DNA of 64,000 nt from Bacteroidia bacterium (lineage in GTDB: Bacteria; Bacteroidota; Bacteroidia; Flavobacteriales; Flavobacteriaceae). Shown here in pieces: positions 44,830-53,709 of this stretch (its first letter is position 1; each line of letters begins with the position of its first letter). The stretch is from positions 1 through 64,000 of the forward strand of contig JAUIAY010000006.1 in the NCBI GenBank assembly GCA_030425285.1. The letters run 5' to 3'. A program made the position numbers and the translations under genes. The notes beneath the pieces were generated by a model. The model was not told where the DNA came from. It worked only from the letters and a program-made list of their open reading frames with translations, and did no database searches.

Positions 44830-46662
44830 CTAAAAATTAAAGTTTAAATAAAAATTATAATGAATACCTGGCATAAACCTATTGGTTACACTTTGGTAAT
44901 CTTCGTTAAAAATATTCTTGGCTTGTGCTCCTAAAACAAATCGGTATTCTTTTTCTAAAGCATATTCTACGCCTATATTGGAAACCGTATAAGCATCAAG
45001 AATATAATTCGGATTATTATCTGACAATGTAAAAACGTCACCTACAAATAACACTTGATAGTAAAGCGAAGCACGTTTATATTTGTAATTAAAAATGCCA
45101 GAACCTTTATGTTTAGGCACATAAATAAGTTGTTTGTCGGTATCTTGATTTTCAGATATTGTATAGGTGTAATTGCCTCCAAATGATAATTTATGAGACT
45201 GTAAACTTACATTAATATCAAGCTGCGATTCCAATCCGTATGTTACCACATGGTCTGTATTTTCTGGTTGCCATAAATTTCCTGAAGGCAACCAGCGAAT
45301 CATATTAGTTATATCGTTATAAAAACCTGTTGCTTTTAAACTGAAGTTTTTAAACGACAGCTCTTGACCTAATTCTACTTGATAAGACGTTTCTGGTTTT
45401 AAATCAGTGTTTCCGCTGCCTTCCCAATACAAATCATTATACGTAGGTATTCTGAAGTTTCTAGAACCATTTACTGATATTGAATAATGTTTACCTAGGT
45501 TATATTTAAGTCCTAAACTATACAACAACGGACTTTCGTAATTATTTGTAACCTCTTGTCTTAACGCAGCTTCATATAGGAAATTTTTTAATTGTTGCTT
45601 AAATAGCAAACTAAATCCTGATATGGTTCTATTTGTTTTTCCTATACTTGAACCTTCTCCTATTGTGTGAGTCACATCAATAACACTTTGTAGAGAAGCA
45701 TTATTGAATAATTTATAATCTAAATTATACTTACCTAATAAAGTTTTGGCTTCTCCAAACGTATGTAAGTCTTTTTTTATGTTAGGAAAGTACTTATATG
45801 TTTCTGTTAAGTAAGCTATTTTTAAAGTTGATGTAAATCGACCATAGTTTCCTAACCACTCCAACATAGTTCTTGAGTTTACATCTTGATATTTGGTTGG
45901 TGTTTCTGTTGAAAATATTAGTGAAAAATGACGTTCGCCATCATATAAGTAACTATATAGTTTCAATATGTTTTTTGAATTCAATTTATAAGCAAAATTG
46001 GCAGATAAACTTTGGTTATAAAACGCTCCATTTAGGTTTTCTTTTTCACTATCTACATACTCATAATCGTTATCAGATTGTGCTCTACTTAATGCAATGT
46101 CTACACTAAACCTATTTGTTGAAAAACGAGACTTATATCCTACATCCCAGGAATTAAAACTACCATAGTTAGTATAAATGGTATTTTCAAAACCAGAATT
46201 GAATTTAAGCAGATTATTTAAGTGAATGGAGCCACCTATGGCACCACTGCCGTAAAGCACACTACCGCCACCACTACGAACAGTTACATCATCAAAGTTC
46301 CTAATATTTATAGTATTAAAATCTGTTTGCCCGTTGAACTGCGAGTTGATATTAATACCATTCCAGGTTACTGCTGTTTGTTGTGCTGTTGTGCCTCGAA
46401 AGGATGGAGACGAAACCATTCCCAATCCATTTTCCTTAAAATAAATTCCTGAATTGTAATTAAGTAGATTAGTCAGAGAAGATGAACTTCTAGATATTAC
46501 ACTGTCTCTTAAAACACTAACAGATTGTGTGTTAGAAAAAGTCTTTAAATACGTATCTGCATTTAAAACAACTTCATCAAGAAGCTGTAAAGAATCTAGC
46601 TGCGTTTGTGACCAAATTGAGCTACAAAAAAAAACTAAAATATAAAATGCAAATTGCCTCAT
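44830..46662 (-). CDS. btuB: TonB-dependent cobalamin receptor, BtuB-like
   Basis: The 610-aa protein has a signal peptide (MRQFAFYILVFFCSSIWSQ), a plug domain (about 30-145: LLDEVVLNAD, NLLNYNSGIYFKENG, SFRGTTAQQTAVTWNGI, TVRSGGGSVLYGSGAIGGSIHL) and a 22-strand barrel ending in aromatic NFYLNFNF, as expected for outer-membrane insertion. The B12 riboswitch in its leader, the BtuG-like neighbour and the divergent btuFCD genes identify the substrate as cobalamin or a related corrinoid. It shares the divergent intergenic region with btuF. Confidence 0.92.
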   Translation of the reverse strand: MRQFAFYILVFFCSSIWSQTQLDSLQLLDEVVLNADTYLKTFSNTQSVSVLRDSVISRSSSSLTNLLNYNSGIYFKENGLGMVSSPSFRGTTAQQTAVTWNGININSQFNGQTDFNTINIRNFDDVTVRSGGGSVLYGSGAIGGSIHLNNLLKFNSGFENTIYTNYGSFNSWDVGYKSRFSTNRFSVDIALSRAQSDNDYEYVDSEKENLNGAFYNQSLSANFAYKLNSKNILKLYSYLYDGERHFSLIFSTETPTKYQDVNSRTMLEWLGNYGRFTSTLKIAYLTETYKYFPNIKKDLHTFGEAKTLLGKYNLDYKLFNNASLQSVIDVTHTIGEGSSIGKTNRTISGFSLLFKQQLKNFLYEAALRQEVTNNYESPLLYSLGLKYNLGKHYSISVNGSRNFRIPTYNDLYWEGSGNTDLKPETSYQVELGQELSFKNFSLKATGFYNDITNMIRWLPSGNLWQPENTDHVVTYGLESQLDINVSLQSHKLSFGGNYTYTISENQDTDKQLIYVPKHKGSGIFNYKYKRASLYYQVLFVGDVFTLSDNNPNYILDAYTVSNIGVEYALEKEYRFVLGAQAKNIFNEDYQSVTNRFMPGIHYNFYLNFNF

Positions 46663-46707
46663 AACCTAAAAGCCTTTTTCCCGAAAGCTTTACTGTTTAA
46701 TTTTGAA

Positions 46708-46915
46708 TATTGGCAGGTCTCCTGACTTACATTTTGTTGTGTTACCTTCCCAGTTTTCACCAGTGGTTTATTGAAGTGCACAACAACTCTTCGCTAAAGA
46801 GATGCCCAATTAAGTTGAGCAATATGCTTACAGTTGCGGGAACAGTTCTGGACTTGAAAATAATACTCTCACCAGATTCCCTTTTAATCGAGATTAAAAC
46901 AACAATCTCGAACCA
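46708..46915 (-). promoter_or_regulatory. Cobalamin (B12) riboswitch
   Basis: Read on the minus strand, the leader of the btuB-like gene contains GGGAATCTGGTGAGA (about 46870-46884), TGTTCCCGCAACTGTAAGC (about 46829-46847), CCACTGG and GGGAAGG, and finally the B12 box AAGTCAGGAGACCTGCC (about 46712-46728). These are the conserved cobalamin-riboswitch elements in the correct order. It ends about 45 bases before the btuB ATG at 46662 and would repress the receptor when B12 is plentiful. No such element faces the divergent btuF gene. Confidence 0.93.
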
Positions 46916-46925
46916 AAATTCGCCG

Positions 46926-46933
46926 CAAAATTA
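46926..46933 (-). promoter_or_regulatory. Promoter -7 box of the btuB transcript
   Basis: The minus strand reads TAATTTTG, fitting TAnnTTTG, just upstream of the riboswitch, so the RNA would start near 46919. An inverted repeat AACATT/AATGTT (46934-46951) lies behind it, between the divergent promoters. Confidence 0.45.
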
Positions 46934-47000
46934 AACATTTTGTTTAATGTTTTACCTATAAGGTTAAATAATATTACTTTTGAATGAAAATAAATACACA

Positions 47001-48149
47001 GTGAAAAAACTATTTCCAATTCTACTTTTAATTATCTGTTTTGCGTGTAAAGACAATAAAAACAGTATCACAGACCGATTACCTGCAAAAGACTATTCAG
47101 AAATTATACGTTTGTATGCTGATGGCTTTAGTATTATAAATCATGGCCACTACAAAGTTTTAACTATAAAAAGTCCATGGCCTAAAGCTGAAAAATCGTT
47201 TAAATATGCTTTAATCCCAAGAGAAAATCTTGCTACAATTACTTTAAATAGTGATGAATTCGATGGCATTATTGCAACACCTATTGAAAAAATAGTCGTG
47301 ACATCTACAACACATATTCCTGCTTTAGAATTGTTGGGTTCTGAAGAAACCTTGGTTGGTTTTCCTGGAACCGATTATATTTCATCTGAAAAAACCAGAG
47401 CTTTAATAAATGCTGAAAGCATTAGAGAGTTAGGAAAAAATGAAGGTATTAACACCGAAGTTTTACTAGAGTTACAACCTGAAGTTGTTGTAGGTTTTGG
47501 TATTGATGGCAACAATAAAACCTTTGAAACCATTAAAAAATCTGGTATTCCAGTCATGTACAATGGCGATTGGGTTGAAAAATCACCACTTGCAAAAGCC
47601 GAATGGATTAAATTTTTTGGTGCACTTTACAACAAAACTGCTGAAGCAGATTCTATTTTCAACAGTATTGAAAAAGCGTATAACGATGCAAAAACATTGG
47701 CTTCAAAGGTTAAAAACACACCAACTGTTTTAAGTGGTGCGCTTCATAAAGATGTTTGGTATTTACCTAGTGGCACAAGCCCTGAAGCACAACTTTTAAA
47801 AGACGCCAACGTAAATTACCTTTGGCAAGACGTTGCTGGTGAAGGCAGTTTAGCATTAAGTTTTGAAGCTGTTTTTACAAAAGGAAAATCGGCAGATATT
47901 TGGTTAAGTCCGTCGTATTATAATTCATTAGAAGCTTTAAAAAACGCTAACGAACACTACACCGAATTTGATGCTTTTAAAAACAAAACAGTATATTCAT
48001 TTGTAAACGTTACAGGAGCAACTGGTGGTGTTACCTACTATGAAGAAGGCACTGCAAGACCTGATTTAGTTTTAAAAGACATTATAAAAGTGTGTCACCC
48101 TGAATTATTACCAGAATACGAAACTCATTTTTTTAAACCGTTAGAATAG
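47001..48149 (+). CDS. btuF: Cobalamin ABC transporter substrate-binding lipoprotein, BtuF-like
   Basis: From GTG 47001 the protein begins MKKLFPILLLIICFAC, a lipoprotein signal with the cysteine at residue 16, and is 382 aa. An upstream TTG at 46980 would only add MNENKYT, and it overlaps a promoter-like TACTTTTG (46975-46982). There is no usable ATG. The class III binding-protein fold is visible (IIATPIEKIVVTSTTHIPALELLG, EVVVGFGIDGNN, SADIWLSPSYY). It delivers B12 to the permease encoded directly downstream; the lack of its own riboswitch is notable. Confidence 0.88.
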   Translation: MKKLFPILLLIICFACKDNKNSITDRLPAKDYSEIIRLYADGFSIINHGHYKVLTIKSPWPKAEKSFKYALIPRENLATITLNSDEFDGIIATPIEKIVVTSTTHIPALELLGSEETLVGFPGTDYISSEKTRALINAESIRELGKNEGINTEVLLELQPEVVVGFGIDGNNKTFETIKKSGIPVMYNGDWVEKSPLAKAEWIKFFGALYNKTAEADSIFNSIEKAYNDAKTLASKVKNTPTVLSGALHKDVWYLPSGTSPEAQLLKDANVNYLWQDVAGEGSLALSFEAVFTKGKSADIWLSPSYYNSLEALKNANEHYTEFDAFKNKTVYSFVNVTGATGGVTYYEEGTARPDLVLKDIIKVCHPELLPEYETHFFKPLE

Positions 48150-49178
48150 TTGACTAATCAAACTACATACAAAGTGCCGTTTACAATTCTAATTGTAACG
48201 TTATTGGTATGCTTTTTAGGCAACATTAGTTTAGGGTCAGTATCTATTCCTGTAACATCCGTATTTAAAAGTTTATTTACATCCATTGACAACGATTCTT
48301 GGCATTACATTATTCACAACTACAGATTACCAAAAGCATTTACTGCGGTTTTAGTAGGTTCTGGATTGGGCATTTCCGGATTATTAATGCAAACCTTGTT
48401 TAGAAATCCATTGGCTGGTCCGTTTGTGTTAGGTATTAGCTCTGGAGCTAGTTTAGGAGTCGCTATTATAATTCTTGGTGCAGGAATTTTTGGTGGCAGT
48501 CTTGCTACACTTTTACTTTCAAAATGGAGTGTGGTTATTGCGGCTAGTTTAGGTAGTTTTTTAGTGTTATTATCTGTTTTAGCTGTGTCTTTAAAAGTGA
48601 GAGATACCATGGCTATTTTAATCATTGGGTTAATGTTTGGTAGTATTACTTCTGCGGTTGTCAGTGTACTCTCCTACTTTAGTTCTGCCGAACAACTACA
48701 GCAATACATTTTTTGGGGATTTGGTAGTTTAGGAAACCTATCTTGGAACGAGTTGTTTATTTTCTTCTGCATTTATCTCCTAGGATTATTTATGAGTATC
48801 ATCTCAATCAAAGCCTTGAATACACTTTTACTGGGCGAAAATTACGCTAAAAGTCTTGGGTTGAACATTAATCAAAGTCGGTTTATCATTATAATTGCAA
48901 CAAGTTTATTAGCAGGAACTATTACGGCTTTTGCTGGACCAATTGCTTTTATAGGATTAGCAATTCCGCATATGGTTCGTCAAGTTTTTACAACAGCCAA
49001 CCACAAAGTGTTATTACCTGCTGTGTTTTTGTTTGGTGCCATAGTCATGCTTATTTGTGATAGTATTGCGCAATTGCCTACAAGCGATTACACTTTACCT
49101 ATTAATGCCATAACTTCATTAATTGGTGCACCTGTTGTAATTTGGTTATTGGTACGCAAACGTAAAATGTTGTTTTAA
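48150..49178 (+). CDS. btuC: Cobalamin ABC transporter permease, BtuC/FecCD family
   Basis: The 342-aa protein spans the membrane about ten times and has the FecCD family signatures LPKAFTAVLVGSGLGISGLLMQTLFRNPLAGPFVLGISSGASLG and AFAGPIAFIGLAIPHMVRQ (coupling to the ATPase). It starts on TTG 48150, directly after the btuF stop codon; an in-frame GTG at 48174 is the alternative, and no ATG exists near the N-terminus. It is part of btuFCD. Confidence 0.93.
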   Translation: MTNQTTYKVPFTILIVTLLVCFLGNISLGSVSIPVTSVFKSLFTSIDNDSWHYIIHNYRLPKAFTAVLVGSGLGISGLLMQTLFRNPLAGPFVLGISSGASLGVAIIILGAGIFGGSLATLLLSKWSVVIAASLGSFLVLLSVLAVSLKVRDTMAILIIGLMFGSITSAVVSVLSYFSSAEQLQQYIFWGFGSLGNLSWNELFIFFCIYLLGLFMSIISIKALNTLLLGENYAKSLGLNINQSRFIIIIATSLLAGTITAFAGPIAFIGLAIPHMVRQVFTTANHKVLLPAVFLFGAIVMLICDSIAQLPTSDYTLPINAITSLIGAPVVIWLLVRKRKMLF

Positions 49179-49212
49179 TGAGATACAAGAAGAAAGAGAA
49201 AAGAACCAAGAC

Positions 49213-49276
49213 TGTCATTCCACACTTGATGCGGAATCCAAAAAAAATAGATTCTGCGTCGTAGCGCAGAATGACA
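49213..49276. repeat. Palindromic intergenic repeat between btuC and btuD
   Basis: The ends are inverted, TGTCATTC (49213-49220) and GAATGACA (49269-49276). Inside is a perfect hairpin, ATTCTGCG-tcgtag-CGCAGAAT (49251-49272), and a second, weaker one, ATTCC...GGAAT. It resembles the short repeat (TCATTCCGCACTTGATGCGGAATC type) dispersed through many flavobacterial genomes. It separates two genes of one operon by 111 bases. Confidence 0.75.
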
Positions 49277-49289
49277 AAGCAAAATATTT

Positions 49290-50084
49290 GTGACAAAAAC
49301 GCAACTACATACTATTCTAAAAACTGAAAGTCTAACCATAGGTTACACGCAGAAAAAACGTCAAACCGTTGTTGCTGATGATGTAAACATTGCGCTACAA
49401 CAAGGTGAATTGGTTGGTTTAGTTGGTGCTAATGGTATTGGAAAATCTACCTTATTACGAACACTTACTAAAGTACAACCACCATTAAATGGCTCTGTTT
49501 TTATTAACGATAAATTACTTGAAAATTCCTCGCATTTAGAGCTTTCCAAGAGCTTGAGCGTAGTACTTACCGAACAACCTGCATCAAAAAACTTAACAGT
49601 TTTTGAACTCGTTTCTTTAGGCAGACAACCTTACACCAATTGGGTTGGTAATCTTTCAGAAAATGATGTATCTATTATTGAAAAAGCGTTATTACAAACC
49701 AATATTCAGCAATTCAAAAACAAAAAGTGCTTTGAGTTAAGCGATGGTCAACTTCAAAAAGTTATGATTGCACGAGCATTGGCTCAAGACACATATTTAA
49801 TTATTCTAGATGAACCTACAACCCATCTGGATATGTACCACAAAGCATATATTTTAAAGCTTTTAAAAACCTTGGCAAAAGACACCAATAAAACCATTTT
49901 ATTCTCATCTCACGAAATTGATTTAGCCATTCAACTGTGCGATAAAATGATTGTAATGACACATTCTCAAGTGATTTCCGACTCACCTTGTAACTTAATT
50001 TCAAAAGGTGTTTTTAATGACTTGTTTCCTGAAGACATGATAGCTTTTGATGAGAAAACTGGAAGTTTTAGAGTAAAGAAATAA
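49290..50084 (+). CDS. btuD: Cobalamin ABC transporter ATP-binding protein, BtuD-like
   Basis: The 264-aa ATPase shows Walker A GANGIGKSTLLR, the Q-loop region VVLTEQPAS, the signature LSDGQLQKVMIARAL, Walker B YLIILDEPTTHLD and the switch histidine SSHEID. It starts on GTG 49290; between it and the preceding in-frame TGA stop there is no ATG. It energises BtuC. It is separated from btuC by a palindromic repeat, which may influence its expression. Confidence 0.93.
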   Translation: MTKTQLHTILKTESLTIGYTQKKRQTVVADDVNIALQQGELVGLVGANGIGKSTLLRTLTKVQPPLNGSVFINDKLLENSSHLELSKSLSVVLTEQPASKNLTVFELVSLGRQPYTNWVGNLSENDVSIIEKALLQTNIQQFKNKKCFELSDGQLQKVMIARALAQDTYLIILDEPTTHLDMYHKAYILKLLKTLAKDTNKTILFSSHEIDLAIQLCDKMIVMTHSQVISDSPCNLISKGVFNDLFPEDMIAFDEKTGSFRVKK

Positions 50085-50185
50085 TTTTTTATTGCTGATT
50101 ATTTTCACTAAATTTACTTTCTTCATTCTCAAGCCTTTAAACTACATTTTGAATTAATTATCTACTACCATTAATTCAAAAAGTC

Positions 50186-51916
50186 ATGAAAGTCAAGTCC
50201 GCACTAATTGGTATCATCGTAGTAATTATTATCAGTTTATTCCTTTTTGATTTTACTCTTCAGAGTAAAACCACAAACAATCCTGAAAAAGTTGGAATGA
50301 ACTTTATTAAATGTACACCTGCTCAATTTCTTTTAAAAGATATAGACACAACCAAACAAATTTCTCCTCTATTTGAAAATTTAGGCACACACACTTATAA
50401 GGTCAGTACTGATAATGAACTGGCGCAACGTTTCTTTAATCAAGGAATACGCCTGACTTATGCTTTCAATCATGCTGAAGCTCACAGGTCGTTTATGGAA
50501 GCTGCTCGTTTAGATCCCAAATTGGCTATGGCGTTTTGGGGACAGGCTTATACTTTGGGACCAAACATAAACGATCCTTTACCTACCGAAGATAGAAAGG
50601 TTAAATACAATGAAGCCATTGCGAAAGCGCTACAACTCGCACCAATGGCTTCTAAAAAAGAACAAGCTTTAATTCATGCCTTATCTTTTAGATGCTCCAC
50701 AGATTTAGAAAAAGACGTTTCAGAGTTAAACCAAAGTTATATGGTAGAAATGGAAAAAGTAATGAAGCAATATCCCAATGATTCAGACATCTTAACACTT
50801 TATGCAGCTTCAGTAATGAATACCGTACCCTGGAGCTATTGGGATAAAGAAGGTAATCCATCTCCTAATATTCTAGAAGCAAAACTGGCTTTAGAGAAAG
50901 CTATTGAGATTAATCCCAATAGTCCGGGTGCACATCATTATTATATCCATATGGTTGAATTACCAAAACCAGATCTGGCAGTACCAAGTGCAGAAAAACT
51001 TGGAACACTTATGCCTGCTGCTGGACATCTGGTTCACATGCCTTCACACATTTATATTCGTGTTGGCCGTTATAAAGATGCCGTTTTAGCCAACCAACAA
51101 GCCATTCTGGCCGATGAAGATTACATATCGCAATGCTACTCACAAGGCATGTATCCTCTTGGCTACTACCCTCATAACATACATTTCCTCTGGTCTGCTT
51201 CAAGTTTATTGGGCAATAGTGAAATAGCAATTGATGCTGCAAAAAAAACAGCTGAAAAGGTGCCAGTAGGTGAAATGGAAGAGTTACACTTCCTACAAAA
51301 TTTTGCAGCTACGCCATTGTTAGCTTATACCCGATTCGGGAAATGGAATGATATTCTGACCTATCCAAAGCCCAACGACAATATTAAACATTTAAAGCTC
51401 ATTTGGCATTATTCACGTGGTATTGCTTTTACTCGAAAAAACAACTCTAAAGATGCAAAAGAAGAATTGGATGCCATAAAGCAACTTATCAATGATCCAG
51501 ATATGGAAAATATTATTGCAACTGGTTTTGACAACGGAACGACTATTGCAAAATTGGCTTATGAAGTTGTTGCAGGCGAAATTGCATCTCTAGAAGGCAA
51601 TTTAGATTTGGCTATTGAACATTTTGAAAAAGCTGTTGAAATGGAAGACAATCTTATATATAATGAACCATCAGCTTGGCATATTCCTCCACGTCAAAAT
51701 TTAGGCGCAATTTTGCTTAAAGCAAAAAGATACAAAGAAGCCGAAAAAATCTATTTGGAAGACTTAAAAGTACTAAGACAAAATGGTTGGTCGTTAATGG
51801 GTTTGCATGAAAGTCTAACTGCACAAGGCAAAACAGATGAAGCAATAGCTATTATGCAAGAATTCAATAAATCATGGAAAGACGCTGATATAGATATAAA
51901 ATCATCTGCCTTATAA
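50186..51916 (+). CDS. TPR-repeat envelope protein
   Basis: The 576-aa protein has an N-terminal hydrophobic signal or anchor (ALIGIIVVIIISLFLFDF) followed by TPR repeats throughout (GIRLTYAFNHAEAHRSFMEAARLDPKLAMAFWG; ALEKAIEINPNSPGAHHYYIHMVE; EHFEKAVEMEDN; EAEKIYLEDLKVLRQNGWSLMG). The motif HHYYIHMVE and histidines in AGHLVHMPSHIYIR are conserved in this family, which is common in Bacteroidota as a putative exported protein. Function is unknown. It lies between btuD and rmuC with its own intergenic spaces. Confidence 0.8.
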   Translation: MKVKSALIGIIVVIIISLFLFDFTLQSKTTNNPEKVGMNFIKCTPAQFLLKDIDTTKQISPLFENLGTHTYKVSTDNELAQRFFNQGIRLTYAFNHAEAHRSFMEAARLDPKLAMAFWGQAYTLGPNINDPLPTEDRKVKYNEAIAKALQLAPMASKKEQALIHALSFRCSTDLEKDVSELNQSYMVEMEKVMKQYPNDSDILTLYAASVMNTVPWSYWDKEGNPSPNILEAKLALEKAIEINPNSPGAHHYYIHMVELPKPDLAVPSAEKLGTLMPAAGHLVHMPSHIYIRVGRYKDAVLANQQAILADEDYISQCYSQGMYPLGYYPHNIHFLWSASSLLGNSEIAIDAAKKTAEKVPVGEMEELHFLQNFAATPLLAYTRFGKWNDILTYPKPNDNIKHLKLIWHYSRGIAFTRKNNSKDAKEELDAIKQLINDPDMENIIATGFDNGTTIAKLAYEVVAGEIASLEGNLDLAIEHFEKAVEMEDNLIYNEPSAWHIPPRQNLGAILLKAKRYKEAEKIYLEDLKVLRQNGWSLMGLHESLTAQGKTDEAIAIMQEFNKSWKDADIDIKSSAL

Positions 51917-51967
51917 AAATGTTCATTATTGCTCATGCATTTCTTTTTTATCCTCAAGGTAAAAATT

Positions 51968-51975
51968 TATCTTTG
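51968..51975 (+). promoter_or_regulatory. Promoter -7 box before rmuC
   Basis: TATCTTTG matches TAnnTTTG and lies 18 bases before the rmuC ATG. No clear TTG is found at the expected distance. Confidence 0.4.
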
Positions 51976-51993
51976 GGTAAACTTCAATTTTAA

Positions 51994-53322
51994 ATGAACG
52001 ACAACATCATTCTTATTCTTGCCATCTTATTATCTGGCGGTATTGGAGCATATATTGGGTTAACTATTTCCAAACTGAAAAGCAAAGGTGAAAATAGCAC
52101 ACTCGAAGAACGCCAAAATCAGTTATCCAACAACATTGTTGAGCTCAAGGACAATTTGAATAAAATTGAAACAGAACGCGAAACCATTAGAAAAGAAAAA
52201 GACTTTTTAAACACCGAACTTTCCAGAAGAAATACAGAGCTTAAAAACCTTCAAGAACAAAACCTTAAACGCGACGAAGAGCTTGCAAAACAACAAGAGC
52301 AACTGCGTAAAGATTTTGAATTAATGGCAAGTAAGATTTTAGATGAAAAAAGTGAAAAATTCACCATTCAGAATAAAGAAAACATTAAACAAATTCTGAA
52401 TCCGCTTCAAGAAAAAATCCAGACGTTTGAAAAGAAAGTTGAAGATTCTCAAAAGGAAAGCATCAGTATGCATTCGGCTTTAAAAGAGCAACTTTTAGGA
52501 CTTAAAGATCTTAATCAAAAAATGACCATAGAAGCCAATAACCTAACCAAAGCTTTAAAAGGCGACAGTAAAATGCAAGGTAATTGGGGCGAATTGGTTT
52601 TAGAGCGTGTTTTAGAAAAATCTGGACTGGAAAAAGACCGCGAATATTTTGTTCAACAAAACTTTAATCGTGAAGATGGTTCGCGTGTTATGCCTGATGT
52701 TGTCCTACATTTACCAGACGGTAAACGCATGATTATAGATAGTAAAGTATCACTTACCGATTACGAACGTTTTGCTAATGCTGAAGATGACGAAAAAGCA
52801 ATGCATTTAAAAGCGCACGTTAACTCTATAAACAAACACGTTAATCAGCTTTCAGAAAAGAAATACGAGGATTTATACGATATGGAATCACCAGATTTTG
52901 TATTGATGTTTATTCCTATTGAACCTGCTTTTGCCATTGCTATAAACGAAGACAATACGCTTTATAACAAAGCTTTTGAGAAGAATATTGTAATCGTTAC
53001 ACCTTCTACCCTTTTAGCAACATTGCGCACTGTTGACACCATGTGGAGCAACGAAAAGCAACAACGTAATGCCTTGGAAATCGCAAAACAAGCAGGTGCA
53101 CTTTATGATAAATTTGAAGGTTTAGTTTCTGATTTAACAGGTGTTGGCAAAAAAATAGATGCTGCCAAAAGTGATTATTCAGCAGCGATGAATAAACTGG
53201 TTGAAGGTAAAGGAAACATTATTGGTCGTGTGGAAAAATTGAAAAAAATGGGAGCTAAAGCTAAAAAGGCTCTACCAGAACCTATATTAAAACGTGCAGA
53301 AGTAGATGAAGAAGATGAATAA
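51994..53322 (+). CDS. rmuC: DNA recombination protein RmuC
   Basis: The 442-aa protein has an N-terminal membrane helix (IILILAILLSGGIGAYIGLTI), a long coiled coil (about 30-180) and the RmuC catalytic-like core (about 190-400): MQGNWGELVLERVLEKSGLEKDREY, MPDVVLHLPDGKRMIIDSKVSLTDYERF, FVLMFIPIEPAFA and IVTPSTLLATLRTV. RmuC limits DNA inversions in E. coli and carries a nuclease-like fold (D...DSK). The length is in the usual range. It starts a probable three-gene unit with a small membrane protein and a thioesterase. Confidence 0.95.
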   Translation: MNDNIILILAILLSGGIGAYIGLTISKLKSKGENSTLEERQNQLSNNIVELKDNLNKIETERETIRKEKDFLNTELSRRNTELKNLQEQNLKRDEELAKQQEQLRKDFELMASKILDEKSEKFTIQNKENIKQILNPLQEKIQTFEKKVEDSQKESISMHSALKEQLLGLKDLNQKMTIEANNLTKALKGDSKMQGNWGELVLERVLEKSGLEKDREYFVQQNFNREDGSRVMPDVVLHLPDGKRMIIDSKVSLTDYERFANAEDDEKAMHLKAHVNSINKHVNQLSEKKYEDLYDMESPDFVLMFIPIEPAFAIAINEDNTLYNKAFEKNIVIVTPSTLLATLRTVDTMWSNEKQQRNALEIAKQAGALYDKFEGLVSDLTGVGKKIDAAKSDYSAAMNKLVEGKGNIIGRVEKLKKMGAKAKKALPEPILKRAEVDEEDE

Positions 53323-53337
53323 TAATACTGTCATAAT

Positions 53338-53709
53338 ATGAGAAAATTCTTTTTAAAATTCTTGGGCATTCTACTACTCATTTTTGTAGCCTATGTATGC
53401 TTTTTATACTTTGCTTCCTATAGCGATGGTGTTCGTGCTGGACGCTTGGTTAAATTCAGTCACAAAGGTGTCATCGTAAAAACTTGGGAAGGCGAAATAA
53501 GTCAAGGCGTATCAGATGCACAAGTCTTTATTTTTTCTGTAGAACCAGGTGAAAGACAAGCAATAGCCGACTTAAACAGACTACAAGGTAAGTTTGTTAA
53601 ACTGCATTATTTTGAACGTTTTGGTAAACTATTTTGGTTAGGCGACACTAAATATTTTGTAACAAAAGTTGAAGAAGACAGCTCCATTAATCAATATTTA
53701 AATGACTAA
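53338..53709 (+). CDS. Small membrane-anchored protein between rmuC and thioesterase
   Basis: The 123-aa protein has a single N-terminal transmembrane helix (FLGILLLIFVAYVCFLYF) and a compact beta-rich extracytoplasmic domain (GRLVKFSHKGVIVKTWEGEI, VFIFSVEPGERQAIADLNRLQGKFVKLHYFERF). It lies 15 bases after rmuC and overlaps the thioesterase gene by 8 bases. Relatives in databases carry unreliable names such as 6-phosphogluconate dehydrogenase; nothing in the sequence supports that reaction. Confidence 0.82.
   Translation: MRKFFLKFLGILLLIFVAYVCFLYFASYSDGVRAGRLVKFSHKGVIVKTWEGEISQGVSDAQVFIFSVEPGERQAIADLNRLQGKFVKLHYFERFGKLFWLGDTKYFVTKVEEDSSINQYLND

Noticed and set aside
49178-49265. Small frame MRYKKKEKRTKT... 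after btuC
   Set aside because: Its second half is translated from the palindromic repeat; such peptides are a known artefact of these repeats.
53338-53709. 6-phosphogluconate dehydrogenase name often given to this family
   Set aside because: At 123 aa with an N-terminal membrane helix and no dinucleotide-binding motif, the name cannot be right.
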